From MWCM01 sp964558315 (GTDB lineage: Bacteria > Patescibacteriota > UBA1384 > XYA2-FULL-43-10), in contig CAZLCL010000001.1 of assembly GCA_964558315.1 (NCBI GenBank), forward strand, positions 8,554 to 72,553: a stretch of DNA of 64,000 bases, in the 5' to 3' direction. The notes under the pieces were generated by a model. The model saw nothing but the letters and a program-made list of their open reading frames with translations, was not told the DNA's origin and ran no database searches. Position numbers and translations under genes: made by a program. Shown here one piece after another: positions 8,139-17,377 of this stretch (its first letter is position 1; each line of letters begins with the position of its first letter).

Positions 8139-8915
8139 CTATTCCCAAATCTCTGCACCTATTCCATGTTCTCGAATATCGTCATAGGTTGCAAACCAGG
8201 CATCGAATTCTCCTGGTTCTTGATAATCATCAAGCAGTTTTTTCATTGTCCGTTTGACATAGATCATCAATGGCAAAGTTTGGCAAGCGAAGAGAATCGT
8301 CGGAAATGTTTGTTTGGTATTTTCTTCCCACTCATTGGTAAAGAAGAATTCTATATAGTTCTTCATTTTCTTTTTTGTAATGTAATTGGGTGAGGTGGAA
8401 TCCAGCTGAACTAGAATATATTGTTTGAGTTCTGATTTAGTTTTTTTAGTAAAGATGAGCTGCGGGCTCAAATCTTCCATAAAATAATATATAGAATTTG
8501 AGGTGACATCCGCAGCGGTTACAAATGTATAATTAATTTCTCCTTTGTCATTTATCAATAAAAAACTGAGACAAATATCAGCTAAGAATATCTGCTCGTC
8601 AATAAATCTCCGTGATCTTTCATTATCACGGTAGAGCTTTTTGAGATAGCTGGCATTATCTTGGTTTAGTGATTTATAGTATCGGATAGCATTTAGTCCA
8701 GCATAGTAGATTGCCGGTTTTGTATTAGCTCCAATTGAGTTTTCGTATATTCTATTTAGGTATTGTTTTCCTGTTAGATCTTTGAGCCAGGTGTTTATTA
8801 GTTTTGTGTCTTTATGTTTTAGGAGTTGTTGAATTTGGGTTCTGTTGAGGAATCGGAATTGATAGATAAGAGTTAGTATCTCTGTTTGTTTGTTAGTTAT
8901 TTTTGGTAGTGTCAT
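8139..8915 (-). CDS. Replication-relaxation family protein (winged-helix, MobC-like)
   Basis: A 258-residue soluble protein. Residues 5-60 form a winged-helix DNA-binding domain (ITNKQTEILTLIYQFRFLNRTQIQQLL), followed by the body typical of the replication-relaxation family found on conjugative plasmids and elements in Gram-positives and CPR. The family is thought to help a relaxase or replication initiator at the origin. No relaxase is visible in the window, so this protein may mark the DNA-processing side of the element. It lies downstream of the coupling-protein gene on the same strand, separated by 133 bases. Confidence 0.7.
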   Translation of the reverse strand: MTLPKITNKQTEILTLIYQFRFLNRTQIQQLLKHKDTKLINTWLKDLTGKQYLNRIYENSIGANTKPAIYYAGLNAIRYYKSLNQDNASYLKKLYRDNERSRRFIDEQIFLADICLSFLLINDKGEINYTFVTAADVTSNSIYYFMEDLSPQLIFTKKTKSELKQYILVQLDSTSPNYITKKKMKNYIEFFFTNEWEENTKQTFPTILFACQTLPLMIYVKRTMKKLLDDYQEPGEFDAWFATYDDIREHGIGAEIWE

Positions 8916-9048
8916 TTTTTTGTTGTAGTAATTACATTGTTTCTTTACCGAACCTACCTAACCTATACTTATGTAAGGGTTAGTGCGACAAATATTTATC
9001 AATTAGCCTCATATTTAGCTGTATCTTGCCCTAGCCCTCTAGGACAAT

Positions 9049-11682
9049 TTAGATACTCTTGTGGATATGCTTTAGTGTACTTGCAGGTGGTTGATCTATT
9101 AGTTTTTGTTGATTGTCTTTGGACTTAGTTTTAGGATTCACAGGTTTACTATCTTTTCCATCAAACAACTCGTCTAAATACTCCTCGACCTGTTCGCGCG
9201 GAGTGGCGTATTTCTCTCTGGAGTAGAACAAGACAGACCTTTTCGCCTCATCGCTGCCTTCGATATCCAACGGAACCGTAACGCCGGAGAAAGCGTTCTC
9301 ACTGGCTTCATTGCTGACCTTCATGTAGAAGTGATACGGAGCCAAGTTTACAATATCACTCGGTTCGACTTCCGGTTCCATATAAGGCAAGATAAATTTT
9401 TCATCGTCCGGACTGGCTTTGAGACAAATTATGGTATTGGCATTGCCGGCGACAACTTTTAATATTTTTTGATCCTCAACTTGGGCGATATTCTGATGTG
9501 AGGCAATTAGGCCGATACGGAACTTTCTACCCTCAGAAGTTATCTCGGAAAATCTTGGCGTAGCGAAATTCTGAAACTCATCAACATATAGGAAAAAATC
9601 CTGTCTTTTGTTTTCGGAAACCTTGGTCCTCTGGTAGGCGGCCATCCAAATTATCGAAGTTAGGATTGTGCCGAAGAAGAAACTTTGGTCTTCGCCAAGA
9701 TCGCCTTTAGCTAAATTGACCAAAAGTATTTTACCCTCATCCATAATTTGGCTAATGCTTATGGTACTTTTTTCTTGAAGTAATATATGCCGTGACATTT
9801 TAGTAGTGATGAATAAACCCAATCTTTGAGTTAGAGGTGCAGTAACGCTTGAAAGTTGCATTTTACCAAGCAAGGCAAATTCTTTATTCCAAAATTGTTT
9901 TAAAACTGGATCTTCTAGCGATAGAGCCGTTTTCTTTTGAAAGCTTTTGTCGGTTAATAGTTTCTGCAGTGTATAGAGGCTGGGGTTTTCGGTTTGCAGT
10001 GCTGTTAAGGTGGCATTTCGCAGTATATGTTCCATTCTCGGCCCCCAATACTCTTTGGCTGTAATCTTAGCAAATACAGCCAAGACCGAACTTGTTATCC
10101 ACTCTTCCTCATCTTCCTTGTCTTGAAACTTAACGCCAGGCGAAAGAATATTCAGCCCAATCGGCCAGGCTCTATCTGATGGATCGAAAACTATCACATC
10201 TTTTATCCGGTTTTCCGGAATCAGCTCTAGAAGCTCATGAAACATATCGCCGTGCGGATCAAAAACCGCTAAGCCTTTGCCGTTCACCATGTCTTGATAG
10301 ATGGCACTTTTGAGCAAAGTTGTTTTGCCGGTGCCGGTCTTACCAATAATGTAGGTATGTTTTCGCCTTTGCTCCAATGTCGTGCCAATCGCTGTTTTAT
10401 TTCCGGCATAATCGTTGACGCCAAATATTAAATCCAAATCAGAATTCTCTTTTTTGAAAGAAAGCGGAACCGGCAACTCTCGACTTCGGACACGGGACAA
10501 ATCTTCACTATGAACATCTGTATTAAAAGGAAAATGATATAGTCCGCCAATTTCCGAAGAAGATAGTACCAGCGATCCTCCTATTCGATGTCTAAATTTC
10601 CACATTTTAACCTGTTGAGAAAAGGAGCCAAAATAGTTTTTGTTTAAAATGAGTGTTTGTCCACACGTATGGCGATAACTCATGAAAGACGATCGCAAGC
10701 CTTTTTCGCGTTCACTCATCTGATCTTTGCTTACTATTAGAAGAGTTCGTATGCTGGCCTCAAAAAGCGGTGCAGTAAGTTTTCCTTTTGCCAATTCAGA
10801 TAACTCTATATCGGACGCTGACGGCTCAAACTTTGTATGAGTAATTGGAAATTTGGCTTCATTGCCGGAAACAAATTCGGCCAGAAAAAGAATCGGGACC
10901 ATAATTACATGTGTGACAAATTCTAAAACTTGAACAAAGACATTTGCCGTTCTTTGGACTTGGGTGTTTTGAGACCAATCAATATATTTATTACGGTGTA
11001 ATACTTTTCTTAATCTACCGGTTTCATGTTTCAAACCATTTCGGCTTGAATGAATCAATGGTTTTAGAACAACTTGCAGAGCTAAAAGCTCGCCATCTTT
11101 AAGCCGCGACATGTTGGAGGTCAAATACGCCAACGGGTCATGCTTGTTTAGGTCGGCCTGTTCGCTTAACGGCAAACAGAAATGTTTCTGCTGGGTGAAC
11201 TCCAAAACTTTCACATTGCTGAAAATTGTTTGAGGTATATATTCTTTAATATGTTTGATCTTTAAATCAGGAGAATATGCACGCAGGGTTTTCTCGAAAG
11301 TTGAAGCATAAGATTTTGGAGTGCGGATAATGAACTGGATACCGGTTTCTTTTCTGGACACAATCTCAAACGATGCGGAGATCTGCTGAAAGATTAATCT
11401 GTCTCTCAACGATCTTTGTTCCAGTAAGCCAATGATCAAATTAAATAGCTGAGTATTGGAAACATTCTGAATTTTAGTATCAACCGGTGGAGTAATCTCT
11501 AAAAACAAAAACGGCTCCCGTAGGTGCCGAATTAATCTTATGAGCTTGATTACGATGTCTATGATAATAAGTGCAACTAGAGCTATTAAAAGGACAAACA
11601 GCAACTCCTTTAAATAGTATAGGAGCTTGTCTAGTAGCCCGACCACAGCTGGCAAAGTGATGCTCTTAATTGAAATATGCAT
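9049..11682 (-). CDS. VirD4/TraG-like type IV coupling ATPase
   Basis: A large (877-residue) membrane-anchored ATPase that brings DNA or protein substrates to the secretion channel. One or two N-terminal membrane helices (about 24-52) are followed by a long middle domain with a second hydrophobic stretch near 250-272. The motor domain has Walker A GKTGTGKTT (447-455), FDPHGDM just after, and Walker B FFLYVDEFQNFA further on. The C-terminal 60 residues are charged and probably unstructured. GAGG lies 5 bases before the ATG. This large form is typical of CPR conjugative loci. Confidence 0.88.
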   Translation of the reverse strand: MHISIKSITLPAVVGLLDKLLYYLKELLFVLLIALVALIIIDIVIKLIRLIRHLREPFLFLEITPPVDTKIQNVSNTQLFNLIIGLLEQRSLRDRLIFQQISASFEIVSRKETGIQFIIRTPKSYASTFEKTLRAYSPDLKIKHIKEYIPQTIFSNVKVLEFTQQKHFCLPLSEQADLNKHDPLAYLTSNMSRLKDGELLALQVVLKPLIHSSRNGLKHETGRLRKVLHRNKYIDWSQNTQVQRTANVFVQVLEFVTHVIMVPILFLAEFVSGNEAKFPITHTKFEPSASDIELSELAKGKLTAPLFEASIRTLLIVSKDQMSEREKGLRSSFMSYRHTCGQTLILNKNYFGSFSQQVKMWKFRHRIGGSLVLSSSEIGGLYHFPFNTDVHSEDLSRVRSRELPVPLSFKKENSDLDLIFGVNDYAGNKTAIGTTLEQRRKHTYIIGKTGTGKTTLLKSAIYQDMVNGKGLAVFDPHGDMFHELLELIPENRIKDVIVFDPSDRAWPIGLNILSPGVKFQDKEDEEEWITSSVLAVFAKITAKEYWGPRMEHILRNATLTALQTENPSLYTLQKLLTDKSFQKKTALSLEDPVLKQFWNKEFALLGKMQLSSVTAPLTQRLGLFITTKMSRHILLQEKSTISISQIMDEGKILLVNLAKGDLGEDQSFFFGTILTSIIWMAAYQRTKVSENKRQDFFLYVDEFQNFATPRFSEITSEGRKFRIGLIASHQNIAQVEDQKILKVVAGNANTIICLKASPDDEKFILPYMEPEVEPSDIVNLAPYHFYMKVSNEASENAFSGVTVPLDIEGSDEAKRSVLFYSREKYATPREQVEEYLDELFDGKDSKPVNPKTKSKDNQQKLIDQPPASTLKHIHKSI

Positions 11683-11769
11683 ATTTTCCTCATTGCCGCC
11701 TCCTTTTTGCTATAGTATCATGCTATCTCGTTTTTAGCATATACTTGATGGAAATGTAAAGCATAGAGT

Positions 11770-12399
11770 TTAGTGTTGTTTTAGTTTGTGCAACATAACG
11801 TTTAGTTCTTTTTTAATTTTTTCGTGATTATCGAGACCGGCTAAGCTTTTGCCCCGGTCTTTTCGGTCTTTGAATTTAATCATATCGTCGAAGCAGGCGT
11901 CGACGCTTTTGATTAACCCCACATTTTGCCAGATAAACTTAGAGATTCGGCGCAGAACCTTTTTAAGATCCGTTTCATTTAATTTAATCCCGTAATAACC
12001 GGCCAGGAGTATTTTTAACTTCTTAAGAATATCCTGATTGTGATCTACTTTTTTGTATTTCACTATAATCGATCTCATCTCGTCCGAAAGCCTGGCTCTT
12101 TCTTTATAGATAGTAAAAGCCGTGACTCCGCGTAGTTGTCTGAATGCCTCAGATGTGGATAGATCTTTGCCGTATATATCTTTATATGTTTTCTTGTAGT
12201 TCTCAGCCATTTCAGGGGTGAGCGAACCGGCTATATCTTCCGGTTCGATTTGCGCCCACTTGTAAAGCTCCAGGACTTTCTCGAGGAATCCGGGGAGCTC
12301 TTTTTTGGGCAAAATAACGCCGTATTCGGACCTAATCCCATCGCGGGTAAGTTTAATATCTTCTTCGCTTGATTCCGATGTTTCGATAGAAGAGTTCAT
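11770..12399 (-). CDS. Hypothetical helical protein
   Basis: A 209-residue, highly charged, mostly alpha-helical protein with no signal peptide or membrane segment. I do not recognise a family. It is transcribed divergently from the small-protein/recombinase pair and lies upstream of the coupling-protein gene on the same strand, so it may be an element-specific accessory or regulatory factor. Its start lies next to an AT-rich region without a clear Shine-Dalgarno. Confidence 0.6.
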   Translation of the reverse strand: MNSSIETSESSEEDIKLTRDGIRSEYGVILPKKELPGFLEKVLELYKWAQIEPEDIAGSLTPEMAENYKKTYKDIYGKDLSTSEAFRQLRGVTAFTIYKERARLSDEMRSIIVKYKKVDHNQDILKKLKILLAGYYGIKLNETDLKKVLRRISKFIWQNVGLIKSVDACFDDMIKFKDRKDRGKSLAGLDNHEKIKKELNVMLHKLKQH

Positions 12400-12509
12400 A
12401 TTTTTATAATATCAAATTCTTTAATGCACGATTTATCCCGAATCCGGGCAGTGGAACGATTATTGTTTGCTGGTCTAACATATTTATTCTAAATATCTTG
12501 AACACCCTC

Positions 12510-12538
12510 TTGACACTAGTATTATATGCCTATACACT
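12510..12538 (+). promoter_or_regulatory. Promoter of the small-protein/serine recombinase operon
   Basis: TTGACA (12510-12515), a 17-base spacer and TACACT (12533-12538). Two of three ACTAGT motifs overlap the two promoter boxes, so a protein bound there would block RNA polymerase. Confidence 0.65.
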
Positions 12539-12555
12539 AGTAATATAAGACTAGT
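12513..12555 (+). repeat. Direct-repeat operator with three ACTAGT cores
   Basis: ACTAGT occurs at 12515-12520, 12536-12541 and 12550-12555. The first two are part of a 16-base direct repeat (acactagta-t-tata-g pattern) starting at 12513 and 12534, a period of 21 bases, or two helical turns. This is the layout of a cooperative repressor site or of recombinase/excisionase binding sites. Confidence 0.7.
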
Positions 12556-12566
12556 CAGGAGGGAGT

Positions 12567-12896
12567 ATGGAAGCGACAGGACAACTGGTATTGAATCCCG
12601 TAAAAGCGAATTTGGATTTACCCAAAAAGACGCAAGGGCCGGACTTCAATAATTCCATTATAACTCACCGGAAATCTTTCGAATCTACACTTGATAATAT
12701 ATTTCGGAGCGATAAAGAGGAGAGCCAAGTCCAGAAAGCGCGGGCAATCTTGGGCGACTGCGTGGCTGATGTTTCGAATGAAGAGTTATCGATATATTTA
12801 ACAGAATTTCAATACCTGTTAGACGGCTGGCTGGATTCTTACGAACAACAGCTGTTTGGAGGTAAAACTTTGCAACAATTAGAAAGGGAGGGTTAA
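12567..12896 (+). CDS. Hypothetical protein co-transcribed with the serine recombinase
   Basis: A 109-residue acidic soluble protein of no family I recognise. GGAGGGAG sits just before its ATG and the recombinase gene begins three bases after its stop, so the two form an operon under one promoter. Possible roles, by position only, are a recombination directionality factor or a repressor acting on the upstream direct repeats. Confidence 0.65.
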   Translation: MEATGQLVLNPVKANLDLPKKTQGPDFNNSIITHRKSFESTLDNIFRSDKEESQVQKARAILGDCVADVSNEELSIYLTEFQYLLDGWLDSYEQQLFGGKTLQQLEREG

Positions 12897-12899
12897 AAA

Positions 12900-14480
12900 A
12901 TGGACTCATCGATTTTTAGCAATAAGCAGAAAAAGGAGAACCAGGCAGTAGTTTATATCCGGGTCTCGAGTGAAGAACAGGTTGAAAATTATTCTCTCTC
13001 AACACAAGAAGATATCTGTATCAAGGAAGCAGTGAGGCGAAAACTCGATATTGTTCAGATATTCAGAGAAGAAGGTCGATCGGCTAAAACGATCAAGGGG
13101 CGTCCGGCTTTGATCCAGATGCTTGAATATTGCCGAAAGCATAAAAAAGAAATTGATTATGTTATTGTCTATCGTTTAGATCGGATCTCGCGCCAAACGG
13201 CAGATTATTTAATTATCCGCAAGAAACTTGCCGAGAGTGATGTCAGTTTAATTTCCGCGACAGAGCCGACCGGTAATAGCCCGACTGAAAAATTCGTTGA
13301 GACGATGCTTGCCGGTTTTGCTCAAATGGACAATGACGTTCGCGGAGAACGAAGTAAGAACGGCCTGCGAGCCAGATTTCTTTCAGGTTTGCCGACAAGT
13401 TTTGCGCCGTTCGGTTATTTGAATCAAAACGGTTATGTGGTTAAAGATCCGAAAACATTTGACGCCTTGAAAAACGCATGGGAGTTAATGGGTACCGGCA
13501 CAAAATCGTTGAGAGAGACGTCAAAAATTCTAAACGATCAGGGGATAAAGGTCAGTTATCGTTCCGGCAAGGAATTTAAAGTTAAACCGCAGACCGTTCA
13601 ACGAATGTTTCGAAATAAATTCTATACCGGAAAGTTAGTTTCTAAAAAATATGGTCAAGAAGTCCAGGGCCAGCATGTGCCGATGATAACAGAGGAGCTA
13701 TATTATCAGGTTCAAGCGATTTTGGACGGTCGAAACGTCAATATATCTAAACCATTGGCCAAGAAAAACCGCGACAATCCGGATTTCCCGCTTAGAAGAA
13801 TTGTTAAATGTAGCTGCGGCCAATCACTGACCGCCGGTTGGAGCAAAGGCAAGAAACAACACTATGCTTATTATTTTTGTCAAAAATGGTGCAAAGAAAG
13901 TCACTCAATCCCGGTGGATGAAATCGAGCGAGAGACAACCAAACTGCTAAACAATATCGCACCAACTCAAAAAGCTCTGGAATTGATTACGATCTATCTG
14001 CGCAAGACCTATTACAAAAGAATATCAACATTGCAAAAAAGGCGGGAACAAGCTGAAGACGAGCTTAAAAAGGCCTATGAGACTCGCCAAGCGTTAATTA
14101 ATAAAAATTTGGCCGGTATATATTCTGACGATGTCTTTAGAGAACAAAACAGGATTCTGGAAGAAAAAATCGCCAGAATTCAAATGACGAAAAACGACGA
14201 GTTAATTACCAAATACAATATTGAGGATGTAACACTTTTTATCCAAGAAAAGTTCAAAGATCTAACAAAAACATATGCTGATGCGGACCTCGGGCAGAAG
14301 CGAATGATCTTGTGTTCAATATTTCCCTCTGGCCTGGTCTGGAGCTACCCAGGCTATTTGAACACCCATATTTCTCCTTGCTACAGCTTCATTCAAAACA
14401 TTAAACCCGAAGCTGTCACACTTGGTCGGGGTGGTCGGACTCGAACCGACGACCCCCGCGTCCCAAACGCGGTGCTCTAG
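12900..14480 (+). CDS. Large serine recombinase (integrase), C-terminus encoded antisense to tRNA-Pro
   Basis: A 526-residue site-specific recombinase that would integrate and excise the element. The N-terminal resolvase domain has the catalytic serine S23 in VVYIRVSSEEQ and the conserved RLDRISRQ. A recombinase domain follows (residues about 165-280). A zinc ribbon uses CSC near 303-305 and two Cys in YYFCQKWCKES. A coiled coil (about 365-420) completes the typical large-serine-integrase layout. GGGAGGG precedes the start. The last 18 or so residues (GGRTRTDDPRVPNAVL) are read from the complement of the tRNA-Pro gene, so the stop codon lies in the host tRNA. This suggests that integration into the tRNA supplies the end of the gene. 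Confidence 0.93.
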   Translation: MDSSIFSNKQKKENQAVVYIRVSSEEQVENYSLSTQEDICIKEAVRRKLDIVQIFREEGRSAKTIKGRPALIQMLEYCRKHKKEIDYVIVYRLDRISRQTADYLIIRKKLAESDVSLISATEPTGNSPTEKFVETMLAGFAQMDNDVRGERSKNGLRARFLSGLPTSFAPFGYLNQNGYVVKDPKTFDALKNAWELMGTGTKSLRETSKILNDQGIKVSYRSGKEFKVKPQTVQRMFRNKFYTGKLVSKKYGQEVQGQHVPMITEELYYQVQAILDGRNVNISKPLAKKNRDNPDFPLRRIVKCSCGQSLTAGWSKGKKQHYAYYFCQKWCKESHSIPVDEIERETTKLLNNIAPTQKALELITIYLRKTYYKRISTLQKRREQAEDELKKAYETRQALINKNLAGIYSDDVFREQNRILEEKIARIQMTKNDELITKYNIEDVTLFIQEKFKDLTKTYADADLGQKRMILCSIFPSGLVWSYPGYLNTHISPCYSFIQNIKPEAVTLGRGGRTRTDDPRVPNAVL

Positions 14481-14499
14481 CCAACTGAGCCACACCCCG
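14423..14499 (-). tRNA. tRNA-Pro (anticodon TGG)
   Basis: A full cloverleaf on the minus strand. The acceptor stem CGGGGTG/CACCCCG runs from 14499 to 14427, the anticodon arm ccgcg-TTTGGGA-cgcgg gives anticodon TGG, the T arm carries GGTTCGAGTCC, and the CCA is encoded (14423-14425 on the plus strand). The 3' end faces the integrative element and overlaps the recombinase gene by 58 bases, marking this tRNA as its integration site. Confidence 0.95.
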
Positions 14500-14522
14500 G
14501 TTAATAAGGCAAAAGTTAAAAG
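14489..14522. repeat. Direct repeat copy 1 (tRNA-Pro 5' end plus flank)
   Basis: The sequence starting gccacaccccggt and ending aaaagttaaaag occurs here and again at 14601-14634 with three mismatches, 112 bases apart. Copy 1 covers the first 11 bases of tRNA-Pro and its upstream flank. Confidence 0.75.
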
Positions 14523-14600
14523 TTTAAAGTTAAAAGTTTGGAATAATACACTATTTAATATTTTTTGTGTGGCGAAGTTGCCTGTCCGCCTCTGGTGGAA

Positions 14601-14634
14601 GCCACACCCCGGTAAATAAGTAAAAAGTTAAAAG
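14601..14634. repeat. Direct repeat copy 2 (orphan tRNA-Pro 5' fragment)
   Basis: Second copy of the tRNA-Pro 5' end and flank, not attached to a tRNA. Just before it, from about 14567, gtgtggc pairs with gccacac of this copy, and tccgcc pairs with ggtgga inside. The segment between the copies therefore ends in a stable hairpin. It may be a remnant of a small insertion or an old attachment site. Confidence 0.65.
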
Positions 14635-14852
14635 TAAAAAGGAAAAAGCAAGAAGCAAAAAGAAAGTTGGAAAAATCACCGACCAATCGTGCTAAATTCA
14701 AAAAAGTAATATACTAATCAATGTCTCAATTCCTGATTCTCTGAATTACCCGAACAAGTAATAATTTACACGAAAATCATTCTTTGGTCAATTATATCGT
14801 TCTTGAAAATCGTATTGAATTTTGATACGATAATTTTGTTATTTTAAGAATA
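14635..14852. other. AT-rich intergenic sequence before tRNA-Lys
   Basis: No gene seen. It consists of short A-rich repeats such as aaaagttaaaagt followed by AT-rich DNA that probably holds the tRNA-Lys promoter. Confidence 0.5.
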
Positions 14853-14927
14853 GGATCGTTAGCTCAATGGTAGAGCAGTGGCCTCTTAAGCCATTGGTTC
14901 TGGGTTCGAGTCCCAGGCGATCCACCA
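14853..14927 (+). tRNA. tRNA-Lys (anticodon CTT)
   Basis: The acceptor stem GGATCGT/GCGATCC, D arm GCTC...GAGC, anticodon arm gtggc-CTCTTAA-gccat giving CTT, T arm ctggg-TTCGAGT-cccag and an encoded CCA all fold as a standard cloverleaf. Confidence 0.95.
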
Positions 14928-15068
14928 AGTGGCAAAAAATGCCAAAATCAAATTAAATTATAAAAATCCAAACTTTATATTTATAATATTACTCTTATTA
15001 ACCAGCTTGGGTATAGTTTAGGCTATCAGCTATTGTAAAATAAAGTTTGAAACCTAGAAAGGAAAAAA

Positions 15069-16589
15069 ATGACGACAACATTGGTAGGGATAGCCGCCCT
15101 TCTCGTCGGTGTAATTTTGGGCGTAATAATATGGAATCAAACATTTGGAGGTAGAGCTAAAAATTCAAAAGAAAAAGCTGAAAAAATTTTAGAAGAAGCC
15201 GAAACAAAGCACAAAGAATTATTATTACAAGCAAAAGACAACGCAATAAAAATTAAGGAGGAAGCAGAACAAGAGGTAAAAAAGAAACAAAAATATGTTG
15301 AAGATGTAGAAAAAGAACTTAGAAAAAGAGAATCAGTGCTGGATAACAGAATTGGCATGGTTGAAAATAATAAACTGGAGCTGGAAAAAAAGCAAAAAGA
15401 TATAAATTCGATAAAAGAAACATTGCAATCTTTGCGTAAAAAGCAGGAGCAATCACTAGAAAAAATTGCAAAGATGAGCAAAGAGGAAGCCAAAGACGTT
15501 TTGTTAAAAATTGTTGAAAAAGAAGGCAAGAATGATTTAGTTAAAAAGATTAAAGAAGTTGATGATTATATAAAGGAAAACGCCGAAGAGTATGCGCGGA
15601 AAATTATTGTAACAGCCATGCAGAGAATCGCGGCTGATACGGCATCAGAAAATACAACTTCGACAGTATCTTTAACTTCCGATGATATGAAGGGTAGGAT
15701 CATTGGTCGTGAGGGCAGAAACATTCAAGCATTTGAAAAAGTAACTGGGGTAGATTTAATAATTGATGATACTCCCGAAGCAGTAGTCTTATCTTCGTTT
15801 GATCCGGTGCGCCGTCAAGTAGCCAAAGTGACATTGGAACAGTTGGTTTTAGACGGAAGAATTCATCCGACAAGAATCGAGGAAGCTTACGAAAAAGCCA
15901 AAAAAGATGTTGCCGCAGAAATAAAAAAGGCTGGTGAAGAGGCGGTAGTCGAGATTGGGGTAACTGGAGTTCCACAAGAAATTATAAGGATTCTTGGACG
16001 GTTAAAATTTAGAAACTCTTACGGTCAAAATCAATTAAGACATGCTGTCGAGGTCGCAAGAATTTCTGCCGCGTTGGCTGATGAAACCGGATCTGATGTA
16101 GCATTAGCCAAAAAAGCAGGTTTATTGCATGATTTAGGAAAAGCTGTTGACCACGAAGTGCCGGGTTCTCATGCAGTGATCTCGGCCGACATCGCCAGAA
16201 AATTCAATCTTCCGAGTAATTTAATTAATGCCATAGAAGCTCATCATCAGGATGTTGAAGCTGAAAGCGTGGAAGCATTAATTGTGCAAATTGCCGATGC
16301 CATCTCTTCTGCTAGACCCGGTGCAAGGCGAGAGTCTATGGAAAATTACGTTAAGAGATTGGAAGACCTAGAGAGAGTGGCTAATTCATTTGAGGGAGTG
16401 GAAAAATCTTTTGCTATTCAAGCCGGAAGAGAGATTAGAGTATTAGTCATTCCAGCTGAAATTGATGATTTAGCCGCCGCTAAAATATCTAAAGAAGTAG
16501 CAAAAAAAATTGAGGAAGAGTTGCAATATCCGGGTCAAATTAAAGTTAATGTAATACGAGAGGTCAGGGCAGTAGAGTATGCCAAATAA
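15069..16589 (+). CDS. rny: Ribonuclease Y
   Basis: A 506-residue membrane-anchored endoribonuclease that starts mRNA decay. There is an N-terminal membrane helix (about 3-24) and a long coiled coil rich in Glu and Lys (30-180). The KH domain has GRIIGREGRNIQAFE (near 208-222), and the HD phosphohydrolase domain has HDLGKAVDHE. The length matches the family. It is preceded by AGAAAGG and overlaps ymdB by 11 bases, a pairing also found in Bacillus. Confidence 0.97.
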   Translation: MTTTLVGIAALLVGVILGVIIWNQTFGGRAKNSKEKAEKILEEAETKHKELLLQAKDNAIKIKEEAEQEVKKKQKYVEDVEKELRKRESVLDNRIGMVENNKLELEKKQKDINSIKETLQSLRKKQEQSLEKIAKMSKEEAKDVLLKIVEKEGKNDLVKKIKEVDDYIKENAEEYARKIIVTAMQRIAADTASENTTSTVSLTSDDMKGRIIGREGRNIQAFEKVTGVDLIIDDTPEAVVLSSFDPVRRQVAKVTLEQLVLDGRIHPTRIEEAYEKAKKDVAAEIKKAGEEAVVEIGVTGVPQEIIRILGRLKFRNSYGQNQLRHAVEVARISAALADETGSDVALAKKAGLLHDLGKAVDHEVPGSHAVISADIARKFNLPSNLINAIEAHHQDVEAESVEALIVQIADAISSARPGARRESMENYVKRLEDLERVANSFEGVEKSFAIQAGREIRVLVIPAEIDDLAAAKISKEVAKKIEEELQYPGQIKVNVIREVRAVEYAK

Positions 16590-17367
16590 TAAAGAAAAGA
16601 AGATATTATTTATCGGAGATATTGTAGGCAAACCGGGACGAAACGCCGTAAAAAAACTACTTGAAACTATAAAAATGGATGAAAAAATCGATTATGTTTT
16701 AGCTAATGGTGAAAATATTGCTTCGGGAAAGGGTGCTACATATAAAATTATCAAAGAAATGAAGATAATTGGCATAGATTATTTTACATCGGGTAATCAT
16801 ATTTGGAACAATAAAGATATCCTTCCGCACATGGAGAGGGGAGATGTAGAAATATTACGGCCATTAAATTATTCTAACGATTCAGCTGGAAAGGGATTTG
16901 TAGTTTTAGATCAAATTCTTGTTATAAATTTGCAGGGGAGAGTTTTTATGAACGAGGAAGTTTCAGATCCGTTTACTTCGGCTCTTAAAGTAATAGAAGA
17001 GAATCAAGATAAGATAATAATTGTAGATATCCACGCTGAAGCTACTAGCGAAAAAATTGCCTTAGCTTATTATTTAGATGGCAAAGTATCTGCAGTATTG
17101 GGAACACATACTCATGTTCAGACTGCTGATGAGAGAATACTTAGTAAGGGCACAGCTTACATTACAGATGTCGGCATGACAGGGCCGATAGATTCGGTTT
17201 TGGGTATTAAAAAAGAGATCATTATCGAAAAGTTCTTGACACAAATGCCACAATCCCATAAAGTAGCAAGTGGAGACGCGATATTTAATGCGGTTTTGGT
17301 GACCGTTGATTTAGATACAAAAGCGGCTTTAAAAATCAAAAGAATCAATAAATTAGTAACATGTTAG
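16579..17367 (+). CDS. ymdB: YmdB family metallophosphoesterase (TIGR00282)
   Basis: A 262-residue cytoplasmic phosphodiesterase with the metal-binding motifs FIGDIVGKPGR (N-terminus), NGENI, GNHIW, DIHAEATSEK and GTHTHVQTADE. In Bacillus the YmdB enzyme hydrolyses cyclic nucleotides and affects biofilm formation and RNA turnover. Translational overlap with rny supports a linked role in RNA metabolism. Confidence 0.93.
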   Translation: MPNNKEKKILFIGDIVGKPGRNAVKKLLETIKMDEKIDYVLANGENIASGKGATYKIIKEMKIIGIDYFTSGNHIWNNKDILPHMERGDVEILRPLNYSNDSAGKGFVVLDQILVINLQGRVFMNEEVSDPFTSALKVIEENQDKIIIVDIHAEATSEKIALAYYLDGKVSAVLGTHTHVQTADERILSKGTAYITDVGMTGPIDSVLGIKKEIIIEKFLTQMPQSHKVASGDAIFNAVLVTVDLDTKAALKIKRINKLVTC

Positions 17368-17377
17368 AGGAGACAAC

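Noticed and set aside
8916..9048. Small plus-strand frame 8937-9128
   Set aside because: Runs antisense into the coupling-protein gene, no ribosome site; the 133-base gap is better read as the promoter region of the replication-relaxation gene.
14422..14619. Plus-strand frame containing GLEPTTPASQTRCSS
   Set aside because: A known artefact: this is the translated complement of a tRNA gene (tRNA-Pro), not a protein.
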